DNA of 64,000 bases from Azadirachta indica (lineage: Eukaryota; Streptophyta; Magnoliopsida; Sapindales; Meliaceae): contig CM040443.1 in the NCBI GenBank assembly GCA_022749755.1, positions 15,205,744 to 15,269,743 on the forward strand, written 5' to 3'. The notes under the pieces were generated by a model. The model was not told the DNA's origin. It did not search any database and saw only the letters and a program-made list of their open reading frames with translations. A program made the translations under genes and the position numbers. The stretch's first letter is position 1; the number at the start of each line of letters is the position of its first letter. Positions 46,039-57,903 of this stretch are shown in pieces.

Positions 46039-46992
46039 ATGTCGAAGTCGAAAGGTTTTCCTCTATTCTCACTCACCTTCGTTGTTGTTTTCATCCTTTC
46101 TCTTCTTTCTCATTATTTGGTTTTAGCACTCTCCAATGGAGAAATAAGATCACATCCATCTGGGTTCATTGAGCATTTGAAAGGGTGTCATAAAGGTGAC
46201 AAGGTCAAAGGCATTCGCGAGCTCAAAAAGTACTTGAAAATATTTGGTTACTTGAACTATAACAATTTCAACAATAATACACATTTAGACGATGATGATT
46301 TTGATGAGTTATTAGAATCTGCCATTAAAAGTTATCAGCTCAATTATGATCTAAAAATCGCCGGGGTTTTGGATGCCAAAAGAGTAGGAATGATGGAAAA
46401 ACCTCGTTGTGGAGTTGCAGATGTTATCAACGGTACAACTCGAATGTATTCTGGTCGGAGAAGACATCAAAGTCATGGACCTAGCCATTTACATACGTTG
46501 ACTCACTATCAATTTTTCCCACGCAATCCTAAATGGCCAACTTCTAAATTCAACCTGACTTACGCATATCTTCAAGGAACAAGAGAAGATGCCAAGAATC
46601 CTATTGCACAAGCTTTTCAAACATGGGCTGCAAACACTCCCTTCAAATTCTCCCAAATACAGGACTACAAAAATGCCGATCTCAAGATTAGTTTCCACAG
46701 TGGTGATCATGGAGATGGGTTTCCTTTCGATAGCCGAGGTGGAGCACTAGCTCATGCGTCTCCACCATCAGATGGAAAACTCCATTTCAATGCAGACCTA
46801 CAATGGAGTGTTGGCCCAACCAAAGGTGCATATGATCTAGAGACTACTGCATTGCATGAAATTGGTCATCTTCTGGGCCTCGGGCATAGCTGAATTAAGG
46901 GGGCAATTATGTATCCTACACTTCCTTTTGGAATGACAAAGGGTTTGGATGAAGATGATATTCAAGGTATTAAGGTTCTATATGGTATTTAA
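46039..46992 (+). pseudogene. Plant matrix metalloproteinase (MMP) with premature stop
   Basis: Single exon. I prefer the ATG at 46039 because a signal peptide follows directly (hydrophobic core FPLFSLTFVVVFILSLL); an upstream in-frame ATG at 45985 would bury it. Numbering from 46039, a propeptide (about 36-120) ends in the cysteine-switch motif PRCGVAD (Cys124), followed by the catalytic domain with FNADLQWS and the zinc motif HEIGHLLGLGHS (His273, 277, 283). A TGA at 46891-46893 then ends the frame after residue 284. Beyond it, the same frame stays open for 32 codons to a TAA at 46990, encoding the missing end, including the Met-turn AIMYP and DEDDIQGIKVLYG. Plant MMPs are secreted or membrane-anchored Zn proteases of the apoplast. 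The truncated protein would lack the Met-turn and last helix and is probably inactive. Confidence 0.85.
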
Positions 46993-47627
46993 TCTGATGG
47001 ATCAATTTTAAGTTAATTAATTCGAGATTTGACCAATATACATACATGTATGTATATGTTTAAAGTCATTGTCAAGAAAGGTAGAGTACTAATGACGTTG
47101 AAATTGCTTACAAACATGATATCTCACCTATTAATTATGACAATAGTGTAAGTCCTCTTGTTCTTCAATTCATCGAGTTTTAAACTCTTGGCAGAGTTGT
47201 GGCTGCCAATTATTCTTCCTTGTTTCTCCTCTTGATAAATCTTTTCAACAACTTGCATCTTAACCTACTCCAACAATGTTGACAAAGGCTTGTCTTTATA
47301 CTTGAAAATTCAATTTGAAGCATTTAGTAGTTTTATTGGTTGAATGATAACTTAACAATTTTTATTAATTAATGCCCTTATTTAGTGTTACGTAGATCAT
47401 TCCATACCAAGGACATTTTTTAATCCTTTTCATTTTGCTTGGAGCCAAAAAAAAAAAGAAAAAATTAAAACAAATAAAAAATAGGTTAGTCCTATTGTTA
47501 TTTTTTCATTTCATTAATGTAAAAAAAGCTTCTTCAATTTTAAGTTAGAATATGTTATCTCAAAATTATTATATATGTGATTATGATTGGACTATTAATC
47601 AAATTAATCTTTAAATTAGTAAAAAGG
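46993..47627. other. 3' flank of the metalloproteinase gene
   Basis: No gene or repeat can be supported. Confidence 0.4.
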
Positions 47628-48248
47628 GATTAAAATTAATGTATACTTCCCTGAAAATTTGGAAAACCTACGCATAGATAAAAAGGTTTGGAGAAAAATT
47701 CACATATACCTTTCCTTTGACTATTAGTTGACTAACATTAAGTGTTATTTGACTGCTAATTTTATGGACAGTTTGATAAAATTCAACTCTCCTCTTATGT
47801 TTCTTTTTAAAGACTACTTTGTATATATTTTTTATTTTCCTGATTTTTGGGATACTTGAAATTAAATGTGGGTAAATATTAAATAAGTTTATTAATTTTT
47901 TATTAATCAAATTTAAATAAAATTTTTGATTAATTAAATTTATATGAAAATTTTCATTAATTAAATTCAAACTAAAATTTTCACTTATTAAATTTAAAAA
48001 TTTTTTTAACTAAAGCTTTCATTTATTAAATTTTTAAATCTTTTAAAACTTTTCAAACATTAAATAAATTTAAATTGAATTTCTCATTTTTTATTCATAA
48101 ATTTTAAGTATTATAGGATATTTTGGTCATTTTAATTAATAAGATTACTTAGTTAACGGTCCAAGAAAGATATGTAAGAATCTCCTTAAACCTTTTATCT
48201 GTGGATAGGTTTCTCAAACATCATGAAAGGTATTTGTTAATTTCCCTT
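47628..48248. mobile_element. MITE with >100 bp inverted termini
   Basis: The left arm (GTATACTTCCCTGAAAATTTGG..., GATAAAAAGGTTTGGAG, ACATATACCTTTCC, GACTATTAGTTGACTAA) pairs with the reverse complement of the right arm (AATACCTTTCATGATGTTTG, GATAAAAGGTTTAAGGAG, ACATATCTTTCTTGG, GACCGTTAACTAA-like). The interior is AT-rich and non-coding. The boundaries are approximate. Confidence 0.6.
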
Positions 48249-48939
48249 AATAAAAATAATACTAGAGGCATATCCTTCTTGTTTTTGATGCTAGCATAGT
48301 GTTAGAAGGTAAGCTCAAGCATTTTAAAGAATCTGAAGGAAATGGCCACAATTTTCTTTTATGTCCTCAAGGCCACGTGTGTGTAGGCATATTCTCTTGA
48401 TTGCATGTAATGACTTAACTTGAAAAAGCCGCAGTTTTATTTTTATTTTTATTTTCTTGAAAAAACATATATTTCTTTCTCGTCTATTAGTCTTTATATA
48501 TGTATCAATTTGTGTAGTTCAAGTTGACATAAAATTAAGCTAGCAGAGGGATTGCAGATGCGCAAGTTTTCTAGTTCCAACTTCGAAAACTCAAAGCTAA
48601 TTATCTCATAATTTCACTAATCTTATAAGTTAATCCCAGCCTATTTCACTAAAAAGAAAAGTTGAAATCTAATAATGTAACCTAGATCAATAAAATAAAA
48701 GACCATCTAATCAAAATCTTTACATATTAAATTTGGGTTTGGTCATAAACTAACAATAACTACAAAGTTGTTTATCTGTTTGGCACTAATTATTAAAACA
48801 AGGCCAGGTAAATGTCATGATAGTTGGCCTCATGTCACGATATCAATATTCTAACGATTACTTTCAATATATGAAAAGACCATTAACAAAAACAGTATAT
48901 ATGTTCTTCTAAATTAAAGAAAAAGGAATAATCTTTTCA

Positions 48940-49120
48940 CACTATTAGAAATTTGGCCATTATTAACACTAAAATCTTGATACTTTTAAAAAGTGTCAAG
49001 TCAAATAAATAAAATACAATTTTTTCTACGAATAACATAAGTGTATCGATATTTTTTGAAATTGAACATGAGTATTAGTATTTTGTGATTCTTAGGTATC
49101 ATCCAATAAAACATCATTAT
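48940..49120. mobile_element. Possible CACTA-type terminus
   Basis: CACTATTAGAAATTTGGCCA resembles the terminus of plant CACTA (En/Spm) non-autonomous elements, and is followed by AAAGTGTCAAG-like subterminal text. No opposite end was found. Confidence 0.35.
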
Positions 49121-49204
49121 TTTTTTTTTTGATTAAATTTTGCTACGTTTTGTTTTAACTTTATCGTAAGAACTTTTTTCATTTTTTAAATTAAAATAAA
49201 AAAG

Positions 49205-49570
49205 AAAAAGAGTGAAACGACGTGGTTATCTTTGTGAAATTTTTTGCTCTAACTTTCCCCATGCTTAGCAAGACTTTTGGCCACTAATTCTACCCTCTTA
49301 CTCACTAGTTCCACAAAATATAGTACCCTAAATCCTTAAACTTAAACAGAAAGTCGTTGACTCTTCATTCAATCGACAACTATCCGTTCACTCAATATCA
49401 AATTCAACTGCTGATCTGGAGTTTTAGTGCCTGAACTGGGTCTACCGATGTTTGAGACCCTATACGGGATTATATTTTCAGTTTAGTGATTGATCTTACT
49501 GCTGTTATTTTCTCTGAGTTTCTCGTCTGGCAAAATAAAACCGCGATTCTTGTTTGTTTTCCACTAGAGG
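49205..49570. other. Ordinary-composition island of unknown nature
   Basis: Less AT-rich than its surroundings, with exon- or UTR-like text (for example CTCGTCTGGCAAAATAAAAC), but no sustained frame. It could be a captured gene fragment or a decayed 5' UTR; I cannot decide. Confidence 0.3.
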
Positions 49571-50887
49571 TTAGTGTAACAAATCCCATCATATATACCA
49601 AGAGGAGGCAAAGGCTACATATATAGAGAGAGTTGAGTTTCATGCATAAATATTAATGTAAGATAAATAAAAGATTAAGTAATAAAATTATGTCACATGT
49701 TTAATTTTAAAAAAGTTTTTTATCTTATAAACAATATTTTATTTAGGAATTTATTTATTTTAAACTAAAAATTGCAGTAACTTGTATATATAATTTACAA
49801 TGTTTTGGGTATAATGGTAAAATCATTAATTTATTACTAAAATTTTTAATTTAACTTAAGAAAATGTCATGTGACTATTTGATGATATATGATAAATAAA
49901 ATGATTGAAAGTCAAATTTTTGAAAAAAAATTATACTAAACATATAAAAAGCTAAGAATTTGACCAGTTATTTTATCAGAAATAAAAGTATGAGTATAAA
50001 ATATCGAAGCTAAGAATTATTTACCTCCAATCCACCCAAAACAAAAAAAAAAAAGGCTTGAGTTTCTAAACCAAATAAATTAATTAAAGACACTTATCCA
50101 TTAAAAGGCTAAGAAGTATTCTCATTTACCAGAAGGCATATAAATTTATATAGAAGTGAGTGTTGCAGAAGATTAAAGAGATAGAGAACCTGAAGGGACT
50201 AAACTAGAATAACTAGTTCAACTGAAGGAGATCAGATGAACTCTTTCTGCTTCTCATTCAAAGAGAAACTTGGCTTTGTTGGATAAGTGATTTTTCTAAA
50301 GCTATAAATTAATGAGGAAGGAGCCCAGAGAGCCTTACTTAGCTCCAATTCAAAGGTTTACTTCCATGCTAATAGTTCAAGCATACAATGTTTATACAAA
50401 AGCAGTCTGATTCTAATTAGTAGGCCAGCATTGGTTAATGGCTTTTTCATGAAAGTAATACAAGGAACAAACATTTTAGTTTAAATCTCATTAGGTATAA
50501 ATGTGAAAATATCAATACATGTGCTTGAATTTAAAGGCATTAAGAGATTACATATGGCGAATGTATAATCGATTCACTAATCATCGACCTTTGAACTTAA
50601 ATATGTGAGAAAATCCTGAAGCCATGTTGTTATTTGATGAAAGTTTGTGTTCATACGCAAAAAGGCAAGAAAACACCAATTTGAGGCAAATTAAGCTTGG
50701 ATAAGATTAGAAGTTGTCGTGCTTAGTATGGATTACGAAAATAAGCATAACTTCATTTACACAACTCGAAATTGCATTCCATTTATTGCGTTAGAAACTA
50801 GACATCTGGAGCTTTAAATTAATATTTTATGACCATCCAATAAAAAGGCACTAGAGGGCGTGCATGCACCTACAACCTTGTGTGCAT
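49571..50887. other. Intergenic, may include the outer part of the 5' LTR
   Basis: 49571-50550 has no feature. 50740-50887 (AAATAAGCATAACTTCATTT..., AACTCGAAATTGCATTCC) reads like plant Ty3 LTR sequence, but it is not repeated at the other end of the element, so I do not count it as proven LTR. Confidence 0.4.
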
Positions 50888-52070
50888 ACCATGCCTAAGG
50901 ATAAGAAAGGCTAATTTGGTCAAGCGGATGGCGTGTGTGTGCCACTGTTGCTAACCATGCCATGTGCATACACCTCAACCTTGTGCGTACATGCCTTTTG
51001 CATCTTAGGTGATGTTTTTGGGTGAATTTCAACCGTCGAATTGGTTTTTGATGGCTAGATGTTGTATAGTCCTAGGTTTTCATCATTTCCAATCATTAAC
51101 CATTATCCACTTTTGGGGACAAGGATTTAGAAGAGAATTGATAGAAAATTAGAGATAATCTAATAAGAGAAAGTGAGTGATTTAGCAACTCTTGGTAGAT
51201 TTCATGAGAAAATAGGAAGAATAGTAGATTAATTACGGCATCAAACTAGTTTTATCTCTTCTAACTCTTTAATTTTATTTTAAATTTTAATTGTCTTTGA
51301 ATTATTGTAATTACAATGATGGTTATGGTTTACTTTTATGAAATTGATGATGGATTATATTAGAATAGACTAATTTCATTATCTTGGGGTCTTGATTAAT
51401 CTATTCGAATCATGTTTTGATATACTTTAATGTTGTTAATGTTTATGGTTCATTCACTTGTATTTATCCATGTTTGTAATGCTTTCAATTTGTTCTTTAG
51501 ATAAGTTGATTGATTTGTGTGAATGGGTTAACTCAAGACCTAGATAATCATATTAACTTTTAAAATTACAAGATATCAGGAGGATATTACCTTTTGAATA
51601 GTAAAAGCAGGTCATTTTTAATGCATGTTTGATTAAATGGGTTTGATATTGATATTGACTAAGGTAGATTAGATTTAGGATTGTACTTGACCCTCAAGAA
51701 AGGTGGCAAGATCAGTTATGAGCCAGTGATTAGAAAATTGAACTTGAAAGCACAAATAATGCCTTATTAGGATAAACATGAAAATAAGTAGATAAAGTCA
51801 AGACCCTGGGATCTTTTTGCGGCATAATCCATATTATTCTTTTTATTTATCTAATTTGGCTTAATTTTAGTTATTTCCTCGTTTTATTTTATTTCTACTA
51901 TTTTTACCATATGAACGTTTAACTAGCTTCGAAAAAGTTAGATTTCTATAATTGTAGTACTTAATTAAAAATATTAAAAAGTTCATCCTTATAGTTTTTA
52001 TAATTTGAATTTATTCACTGTACTAATCGTATGACCCTGTATACTTGCGAGTAGTATGGTTGCAATCAGT
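50888..52070 (+). repeat. 5' LTR of the deleted Ty3-type element
   Basis: It shares with 54225-55497: GGATAAGAAAGGCYAATTTGG, GTAGTCCTAGGTTT, TTATCCACTTTTGGG, CTAATTTCATTATC, GAATCATGTTTTGATATA, CATATGAACGTTTA and GTATACTTG near the end. Confidence 0.8.
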
Positions 52071-52204
52071 GATTATTTTAGGCTGGTAATTAATGACAAT
52101 TATTCTAAAATAGCACACCTAACCAATAGTGCCAACAATTTTGAGTTGAAACCAACATTGATTATTATGGTGTAACAAAATTAGTTTGGGGGTCACTACT
52201 TGAA

Positions 52205-53260
52205 GACTCGAATATACACTTAGTAATGTTTATTGAGATTTGTAACACAGTAAAGATGCATGAGTTACCAAGGATGCCACTAGATTGCACTTGTTTCCTT
52301 TTTCACTTAGAGACAAAGCAGGAGGATGGTTACAATCTGTACAACAAAAAAATATTGTAACTTAGGAGGAGTTGGCATAAAAGTTCTTATGTAAATTCTT
52401 CCCACTAGCAAAGACGGCTCTTTTAAGGATTAAAATTGGAACATTCAAGCAACATGATTTCAAGCAACTTTATGAAGCTTGAGAGAGATTTAGAGATTTG
52501 TTTAGAAGATGTCCCCAGTATGGTTATTAAGATTGGTTTTAGATTCAGTTTTTTTTTATAAAGGATTGAACGTGCAAACTTAGACTTTAGTAGATGCAAC
52601 GAGTGATGATACTCTTTTATCTAAGACTATAGAGAAAGTTCAGCAATTGTTAGAAGAAATTTTTTGCAATAATTATCAGTGGCCAAATGACCAGTCTTTG
52701 TTAAAGAAAGCTGTGGGAATTTATGAAGTTAATCCTTTGGTGTCACTTTGGCATAAAGTGGTGATGTGGCCTAATTAGATTCAAACATTCACTAATAAAG
52801 GAGCCTTAACAAGCCAAGGGTCAATAATGGTCGCTAGTACTTCATACTCCAGTGAAGGGCTTGATCAAGAGTAGTGTAGTTCATCAACAATTGGAATTAT
52901 AACTTTTAGCCAACCAACAATATGCCTAATCAATACCATCCAACACTTCGCAGCTATGAAAGCGTCTTATATAGTAACACTAAAAATGTGCTACAACCAC
53001 TGCTAAGATTTTAAAAAATAGTAGACAGGAAGAAACCATCCTTTGAAGAGCTTTTGAGCATATTTATTGTTGAGGCTGGAAGTCAATTTAGTAAGAATAA
53101 AGTTAGTTTAGACGATATAGACACTCATATGGTGAATATGGGAGTAACAGTGAAGTCTCTAGAATTGCAAGTTGGCCAACTAGCTACATTAATCAAGTTT
53201 TTCCAAAGTGAAAAATTTTCAAGTGATATAGAGGTCAACTCAAGGGAGTAATAAAAGGCT
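52205..53260 (+). pseudogene. gag remnant of the Ty3-type element
   Basis: Across frame breaks it shows the typical gag blocks: FPFSLRD-like FFHLET then DKAGGWLQSV (about 52300), EELA.KFLCKFFPLAKTALLR (about 52360-52430), LYEA.ERFRDLFRRCPQYGY (about 52470-52525), and SKTIEKVQQLLEEI then NNYQWPNDQ (about 52620-52700). The later open piece 53054-53251 (LDDIDTHMVNMGVTVKSLEL, then QVGQLA) is the coiled-coil-like gag tail. Several in-frame stops are present. Confidence 0.75.
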
Positions 53261-53639
53261 ATCACTCTTATGAGTGGTAAAGAATTAGAGCAACCTAGGA
53301 CAAAAGAAAGTAAGTTGAAAGAGAAAAAATTCGTGAACTATCGAAGAAAGCATCAAATCCTCATGGCATTTCATTTTTAAGTAATCCTCCCATTATTGCT
53401 TCATCTTTGCCATTCCCGTAGAGATTTTAGAAAAAGAAGTTGGATGCTAAATTCTTTAAGTTCTTGAAGGTGTTTAACAAGCTTCACATTAACATTTGCG
53501 AATGCCATGGAACAAAATGCCTAACTATGCCAAGTTTATGAAGGAAGTGATGTCCAACAAGCAATAGTTAGAGGATTTTGAAACGATAAAGCTCATAAAG
53601 GAATGTAGTGCAATTCTCAAGAAGAAATTACATCAGAAA

Positions 53640-54080
53640 TTAAAAGATCTAAGGAGTTTTACTATTCCTTATGCTATTGGAGGTTCTTTCTTTAAACAAG
53701 AAATGTGTGATTTAGGAGTTAAGAAAAGTTTAATACCACTCTCTGTTTTTAGGAAATTAGACCTAGGAGAAGTGAGCCATGAAGTGAGCCATTAACCATC
53801 TCATTGTAATTGGCGGATAAGTCTATCACTTATCCTCATGCAATTATAGAAGATATGTTGGTTAAAGTTGGCAAGTTTATATGTTTAGCAGATTTTGTAG
53901 TATTAGATATGGAAAAAGATAATGAGATGCCTCTGATTCTTGGTCGACCTCTTTTAGCTACTGGAGGAGCTTTGATTAATGTGTAACATGGTGAGATGAC
54001 ATTAATGGTAAATGATGAAAAGGTCAAGTTTAACATTTACCATGACAAGAAATATTCAAACATCATAAGCACTTGTCATA
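53640..54080 (+). pseudogene. Aspartic protease remnant of the Ty3-type element
   Basis: The plus frame at about 53830-54030 encodes AIIEDMLVKVGKFICLADFV, VLDMEKDNEMPLILGRPLLA and TGGALINV followed by a stop, then GEMTLMVNDEKVKFNIY. This is the retropepsin region of plant Ty3 elements. Upstream text (YAIGG...LGVKKSLIPLSVFRKL, about 53670-53760) is the N-terminal part of the same domain. Confidence 0.75.
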
Positions 54081-54224
54081 GGTAGATGTTATCAATTGTT
54101 GTGAGGTGGATATGCATGGAAATGAGATGGAAAAGTATTGGAAAGATACATATGAGGATACCAAAATTTTCAAAAAGAAGAAAAAGAAGTAGCATGATAG
54201 ATTGGCTTGTAGGAGACGTGTACA

Positions 54225-55497
54225 CATGCCCACGGATAAGAAAGGCCAATTTGGTCGAGAAGGTGGCGCATGCGCGCCATAATCTTGCGTGCGTGCCCCA
54301 CTATTGCTGACGATGCTGTGAGCACCTTAGGCTTGCGCATGCGAGCCTTCTTTGTTTGATGTGATGTGTTTGGGCGAATGTAAATCATTGGATTAGTTTT
54401 TGATGGTAAGATTTGGTGTAGTCCTAGGTTTCATCATTTCTAATCATTAGTCACCATTATCCACTTTTGGGAAGAGGGATTTAGAGAGAGAATTGAGAGA
54501 AAATTAGAGATAATTTAGTGAGACAAGGTGGGTGATTTAACAACTCTTGGTGGATTTTGGAAGAAAACAGGAAGATTAATGGATTAATCACGACATCAAA
54601 GTGGTTTTATCTCTTCTAGCTCTTTAATTTCATTTTAAGTTTTAATTGCCTTCGAATTATTGTAATTACAATGATGATTATGATTTGTTTTATGAAACTG
54701 ATGATGGATTTTGTTAGAACAGGCTAATTTCATTATCCTAAGGTCTTGATTAATCTATTTGAATCATGTTTTGATATATTTTAATGTTGTTAATATTTAT
54801 AGTTCATTCACTTGTGTTTATCCTTATTCGTAATGCTTTCAATTTGTTATTTGGTTGGATTGGTTGATTTGTGTAAATGGGTTAACACTTGAGAGAGTTT
54901 AATTTATTCACAGAACAAGAAAAACACAGTTTAGATTTCAGAGAGTTCGGGAAGACCTTAGGACCTCTATAATTATATTAACTTTTAAAATTACAAGATA
55001 TTGAGAGGTAATTGCATTTAGAATAATTAATAATAGTGTCATTTTTAATACATGTTTAATTGAATGAGTTTGATAAAGATATCAACTCAGGTAAATTAGA
55101 TGTAGGATAGCCCTTGACACTCGAAAAAGGTAGCAAGATTAATTGTGAGGCTATGGTTAGTGAATTGAACTTGAAAATACCAATAACACTTGATTAGGAT
55201 AAACATGAGGATGAATAGATGAAGTTAAGGCCTTGAGATCTTTCTGATGCATAATTCATATTATTCTCTTTATTATGCCCTAAATTTAGCTTAATTTTAG
55301 TTATTTCTTCATTTTATTTTATTCTACTATTTTTATCATATGAACGTTTAGCTAACTTAGATAAAGTTAGATTTTCATAATTATAGTACGTACTTAAAAA
55401 TATCAAAAAGTTGGTCCCTATGCGTCGATTACCTGAATTTATTCACTGTATTATTTGTATGACCCCGTATACTTGTAGGTTGTGTGGTCACGTATCA
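54225..55497 (+). repeat. 3' LTR of the deleted Ty3-type element
   Basis: Partner of 50888-52070. It contains a copy-specific insertion of about 60 bp at roughly 54890-54955. It probably lacks the first part of the LTR, lost with the internal deletion. Confidence 0.8.
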
Positions 55498-55735
55498 ACA
55501 TATTACATGAAAGTATGATGAAATAAAGAATGTTGAGAGAAATCTTGCCAAATTTCTAGTAAGATATAAAATGAATTTTTTTATACGTTAAAGAATTGCA
55601 TTACAAGTGTTAACACTGTATTTACGCGCAGTTTTCTCTTGCAGAAAATACATACTCAAACAAACGAGGCATCATCTTGCATTGAATCATTTGGATTATT
55701 AGAGATGGAACTCTTTCATGCATCCTCATTAATGG

Positions 55736-56645
55736 TTAATCACCCCGCAATAATGGTTGATCTCCTGTTACTCTTCTTCTGCTTTTGAATTCTTGATGCC
55801 ACTTCTTTTTCCATAGAACATAAAAGTTGTCCTCTTCTGAAAACTCTAAATACTTCTCGTTCAATTCTCTGAATATTTCTTCATCCATTCTTCGTACAAA
55901 GGGATTATCCAATAATATCTCAGCTGTGAATCTATACGTAGGTTTGCTCACAAAACACTTCCTCAAGAAATCTTTCCCATCCTTGGAAATCCAGGCTGGA
56001 ATTTCAGGAATCGAGTGCTCCCTGCCAATCTTAAGATAAAGTTCTTGGATGCTACAATTATGTTTCAGTCCCAAACTTCCTTTCCTGTAAGCATCTCAGG
56101 AACCAAACAACAGAAAGCCCAAATATTTGAAAGAGGCTTCCGCAAGTAATCAACTACAGTTTTTAGTGCCAAGTACAAGACAATAATCGAACTTTTGTTT
56201 CTTGCTCTGTTTTGCTCTCCTCGCCAACCCTAAATCACCAATCTTTGCCATTACTTTACCAGCTTCTGTTAGGACAAGGAGAGTGTTATCCGATTTCAAA
56301 TCACCAATTAAGATATCCACAATCATGAATACGAGAAATCCTTTCAAGAATACACCTATTGAAATGCCTCAAGTTATCTTCCAGCAATCCGCAACCTTTA
56401 GAATTGTCAATAAAATCACCTAGTGTTCCGCCTGAAGCACGCTCGATTAGCAAATTGTAAACCGTCTCTTTATTTACGCTGGTTGTAGTTTCTTCTCTGA
56501 AACACTCAAAACCAAAGGAGACCCTTGAAGATTATTGAGAATCTCTTTCTCCTTTTAGAGAGAAGTAGAAGACGGCTAATTTAGCAGCTATTACTGGCAG
56601 GAAAAATGTTATGTTGAATTTCTGTTGTTTCTTCAAAATAGCCAT
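55736..56645 (-). pseudogene. MAPKKK17/18-like protein kinase pseudogene
   Basis: Read on the minus strand from about 56645: LKGEREILNNLQGSPLVL-like N-lobe text, then a NLLIERASGGTLGDFIDNS block, ILERISRIHDCGYLNW followed by a stop where HRD should be, then in another frame DLKSDNTLLVL, VMAKIGDLGLARRAKQSKK (DFG is GDLG) and NIWAFCCLVPEMLTGKEVWD followed by a stop. The terminal piece (56074-55736) has IPEIPAWISKDGKDFLRKCF and KPTYRFTAEILLDNPFV. Bases coding for the activation loop and APE motif are missing between the GDLG and WAF blocks. MAPKKK17/18 type kinases act in stress and ABA signalling; this copy cannot be a working kinase. It has no visible introns, as in that subfamily. Confidence 0.85.
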
Positions 56646-57335
56646 GAAAATGGATCCAAAACATCATTTACCAAGCATCAAATAGCTAAACCATGAAACA
56701 CCATGGCAATCTATGATTCTTCTATTTCTACTTCTTGTGTTCTTGTGATTAAAATTAACCTAAATGTATGCTTTTTTTTTTACAGTAACAAATTAATGTA
56801 TAGGTCCAAGAAAAGAATTTAAAGAAATATAAAATAACGTTATCAGCTTGGCGGGTTTAGGAGATGTGATATCATTTCATTATGTGTGTAAAACAGAAAC
56901 ATTATTAGATTGGCAGTCTAACAATTGTTTCGTTGAAACTAAAACTAAAACTAAAACGTATATGTGGAGAATTCTTGCTGGACATAATCTTTTATGAATA
57001 ATAAGCTTTGAAAATATAATTTTCAATTGATTTTTACTTCTTTTATGAACTTAATTTGCATGCTCGAAATAGTTTTCTAACCTCATGGAAACTATCTATG
57101 TGGAATTTTCTTCACATTATTTTTACAAAGAAAAATTTCATCTTCCAATCATTATTATTACATTATATTAATATTATTATAATGTAAAATATTGCACAAT
57201 AAATGCATACATTTAAGAAAACCACATTAGATGGACTTATATCTAAAAACTATAGTTGCAACCCCTAAACTTGTGAATGGGAACCAAAATATAAAATTAA
57301 AAAACTTGGATCCAAATTCACTCAATTGAATTTTG
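56646..57335. other. Intergenic, nothing recognised
   Basis: AT-rich flank between the kinase pseudogene and the pararetrovirus. Confidence 0.4.
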
Positions 57336-57543
57336 TGAAAATACGGGACCACAATAATAATGTAATATAGTGTGCTGCTGGGTGTCCTAATAAGTGTCTT
57401 GTGATGTAATATAAAGTATGTATGAATTGTAAAGGAGATTCCTTAGAAATAAGAAAGTGTATTATAATAGTTATCTTTTATACTCCTCCTCAGTTATAAA
57501 AGGGGAATCCTTGGAATTGTATGAAATTAGAGTGAGTATTATG
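57336..57543 (+). repeat. Pararetrovirus intergenic region, upstream copy
   Basis: It matches 62826-63030 and, inverted, about 63050-63255. Anchors are AATAATAATGTAATATAGTG, AAGTGTCTTGTGATGTAA, TTGTAATAGTTATCTTTTG-like and CTATAAAAGG-like text. Confidence 0.85.
57495..57503 (+). promoter_or_regulatory. Pararetroviral TATA box
   Basis: TATAAAAGG, repeated in the downstream copy (62993-63001) and in the inverted copy (63087-63095 on the minus strand). It is likely the pregenomic RNA promoter of the ancestor. Confidence 0.7.
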
Positions 57544-57576
57544 TAAAATCGTTTGTATAATAAAAGATCCTGCTTT

Positions 57577-57589
57577 TGGTATCAGAGTC
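57577..57589 (+). other. Initiator-Met tRNA primer-binding site
   Basis: TGGTATCAGAGTC matches the 3' end complement of plant initiator Met tRNA (TGGTATCAGAGCC) with one change. It lies about 75 bp after the TATA box. Confidence 0.8.
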
Positions 57590-57903
57590 ATTACTCCCAA
57601 AATGACTTCATCTTCTTCTTTAAATGCCTTATAGAGAGTATGCTCTGTGGCCGCTGCTAAAACAGATGTTCCACATCAGAAATTCATAAGTTCTAGGATC
57701 AGAAGTTGATCTTCAACCTTTAAACACTCTTAGGTAAAGAAGATATAGATTCAAAGATTTTCTTAGTCAAGGTGTGGCTCCCGAGTTTGTCTAAGACAAG
57801 AGTTAGCTGTCTTGTTTCTTTGTTAGGGCTTATCACCAAAATAAGAAAATTCTTTGGTCTATATTCCCCCGTACGTAAAACCCAAGAAGGTGTTACTAGG
57901 GCC

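Larger units (their letters stand above)
50888..55497 (+). mobile_element. Ty3-type LTR retrotransposon, deleted between protease and integrase end
   Basis: Direct repeats of about 1.2 kb (50888-52070 and 54225-55497) bracket gag and protease remnants in the plus orientation. After the protease the sequence passes within about 150 bp to text like the integrase C-terminus (KKKKK-stop-HDRLA...) and then the 3' LTR. Reverse transcriptase, RNase H and most of integrase are therefore missing. The many stops and diverged LTRs suggest an old insertion. Confidence 0.75.

Noticed and set aside
57772..57903. N-terminal extension of the viral movement-protein frame
   Set aside because: It begins at GTG and the extra sequence has no family support; the ATG at 57904 is more natural, though an ancestral start further upstream is possible.
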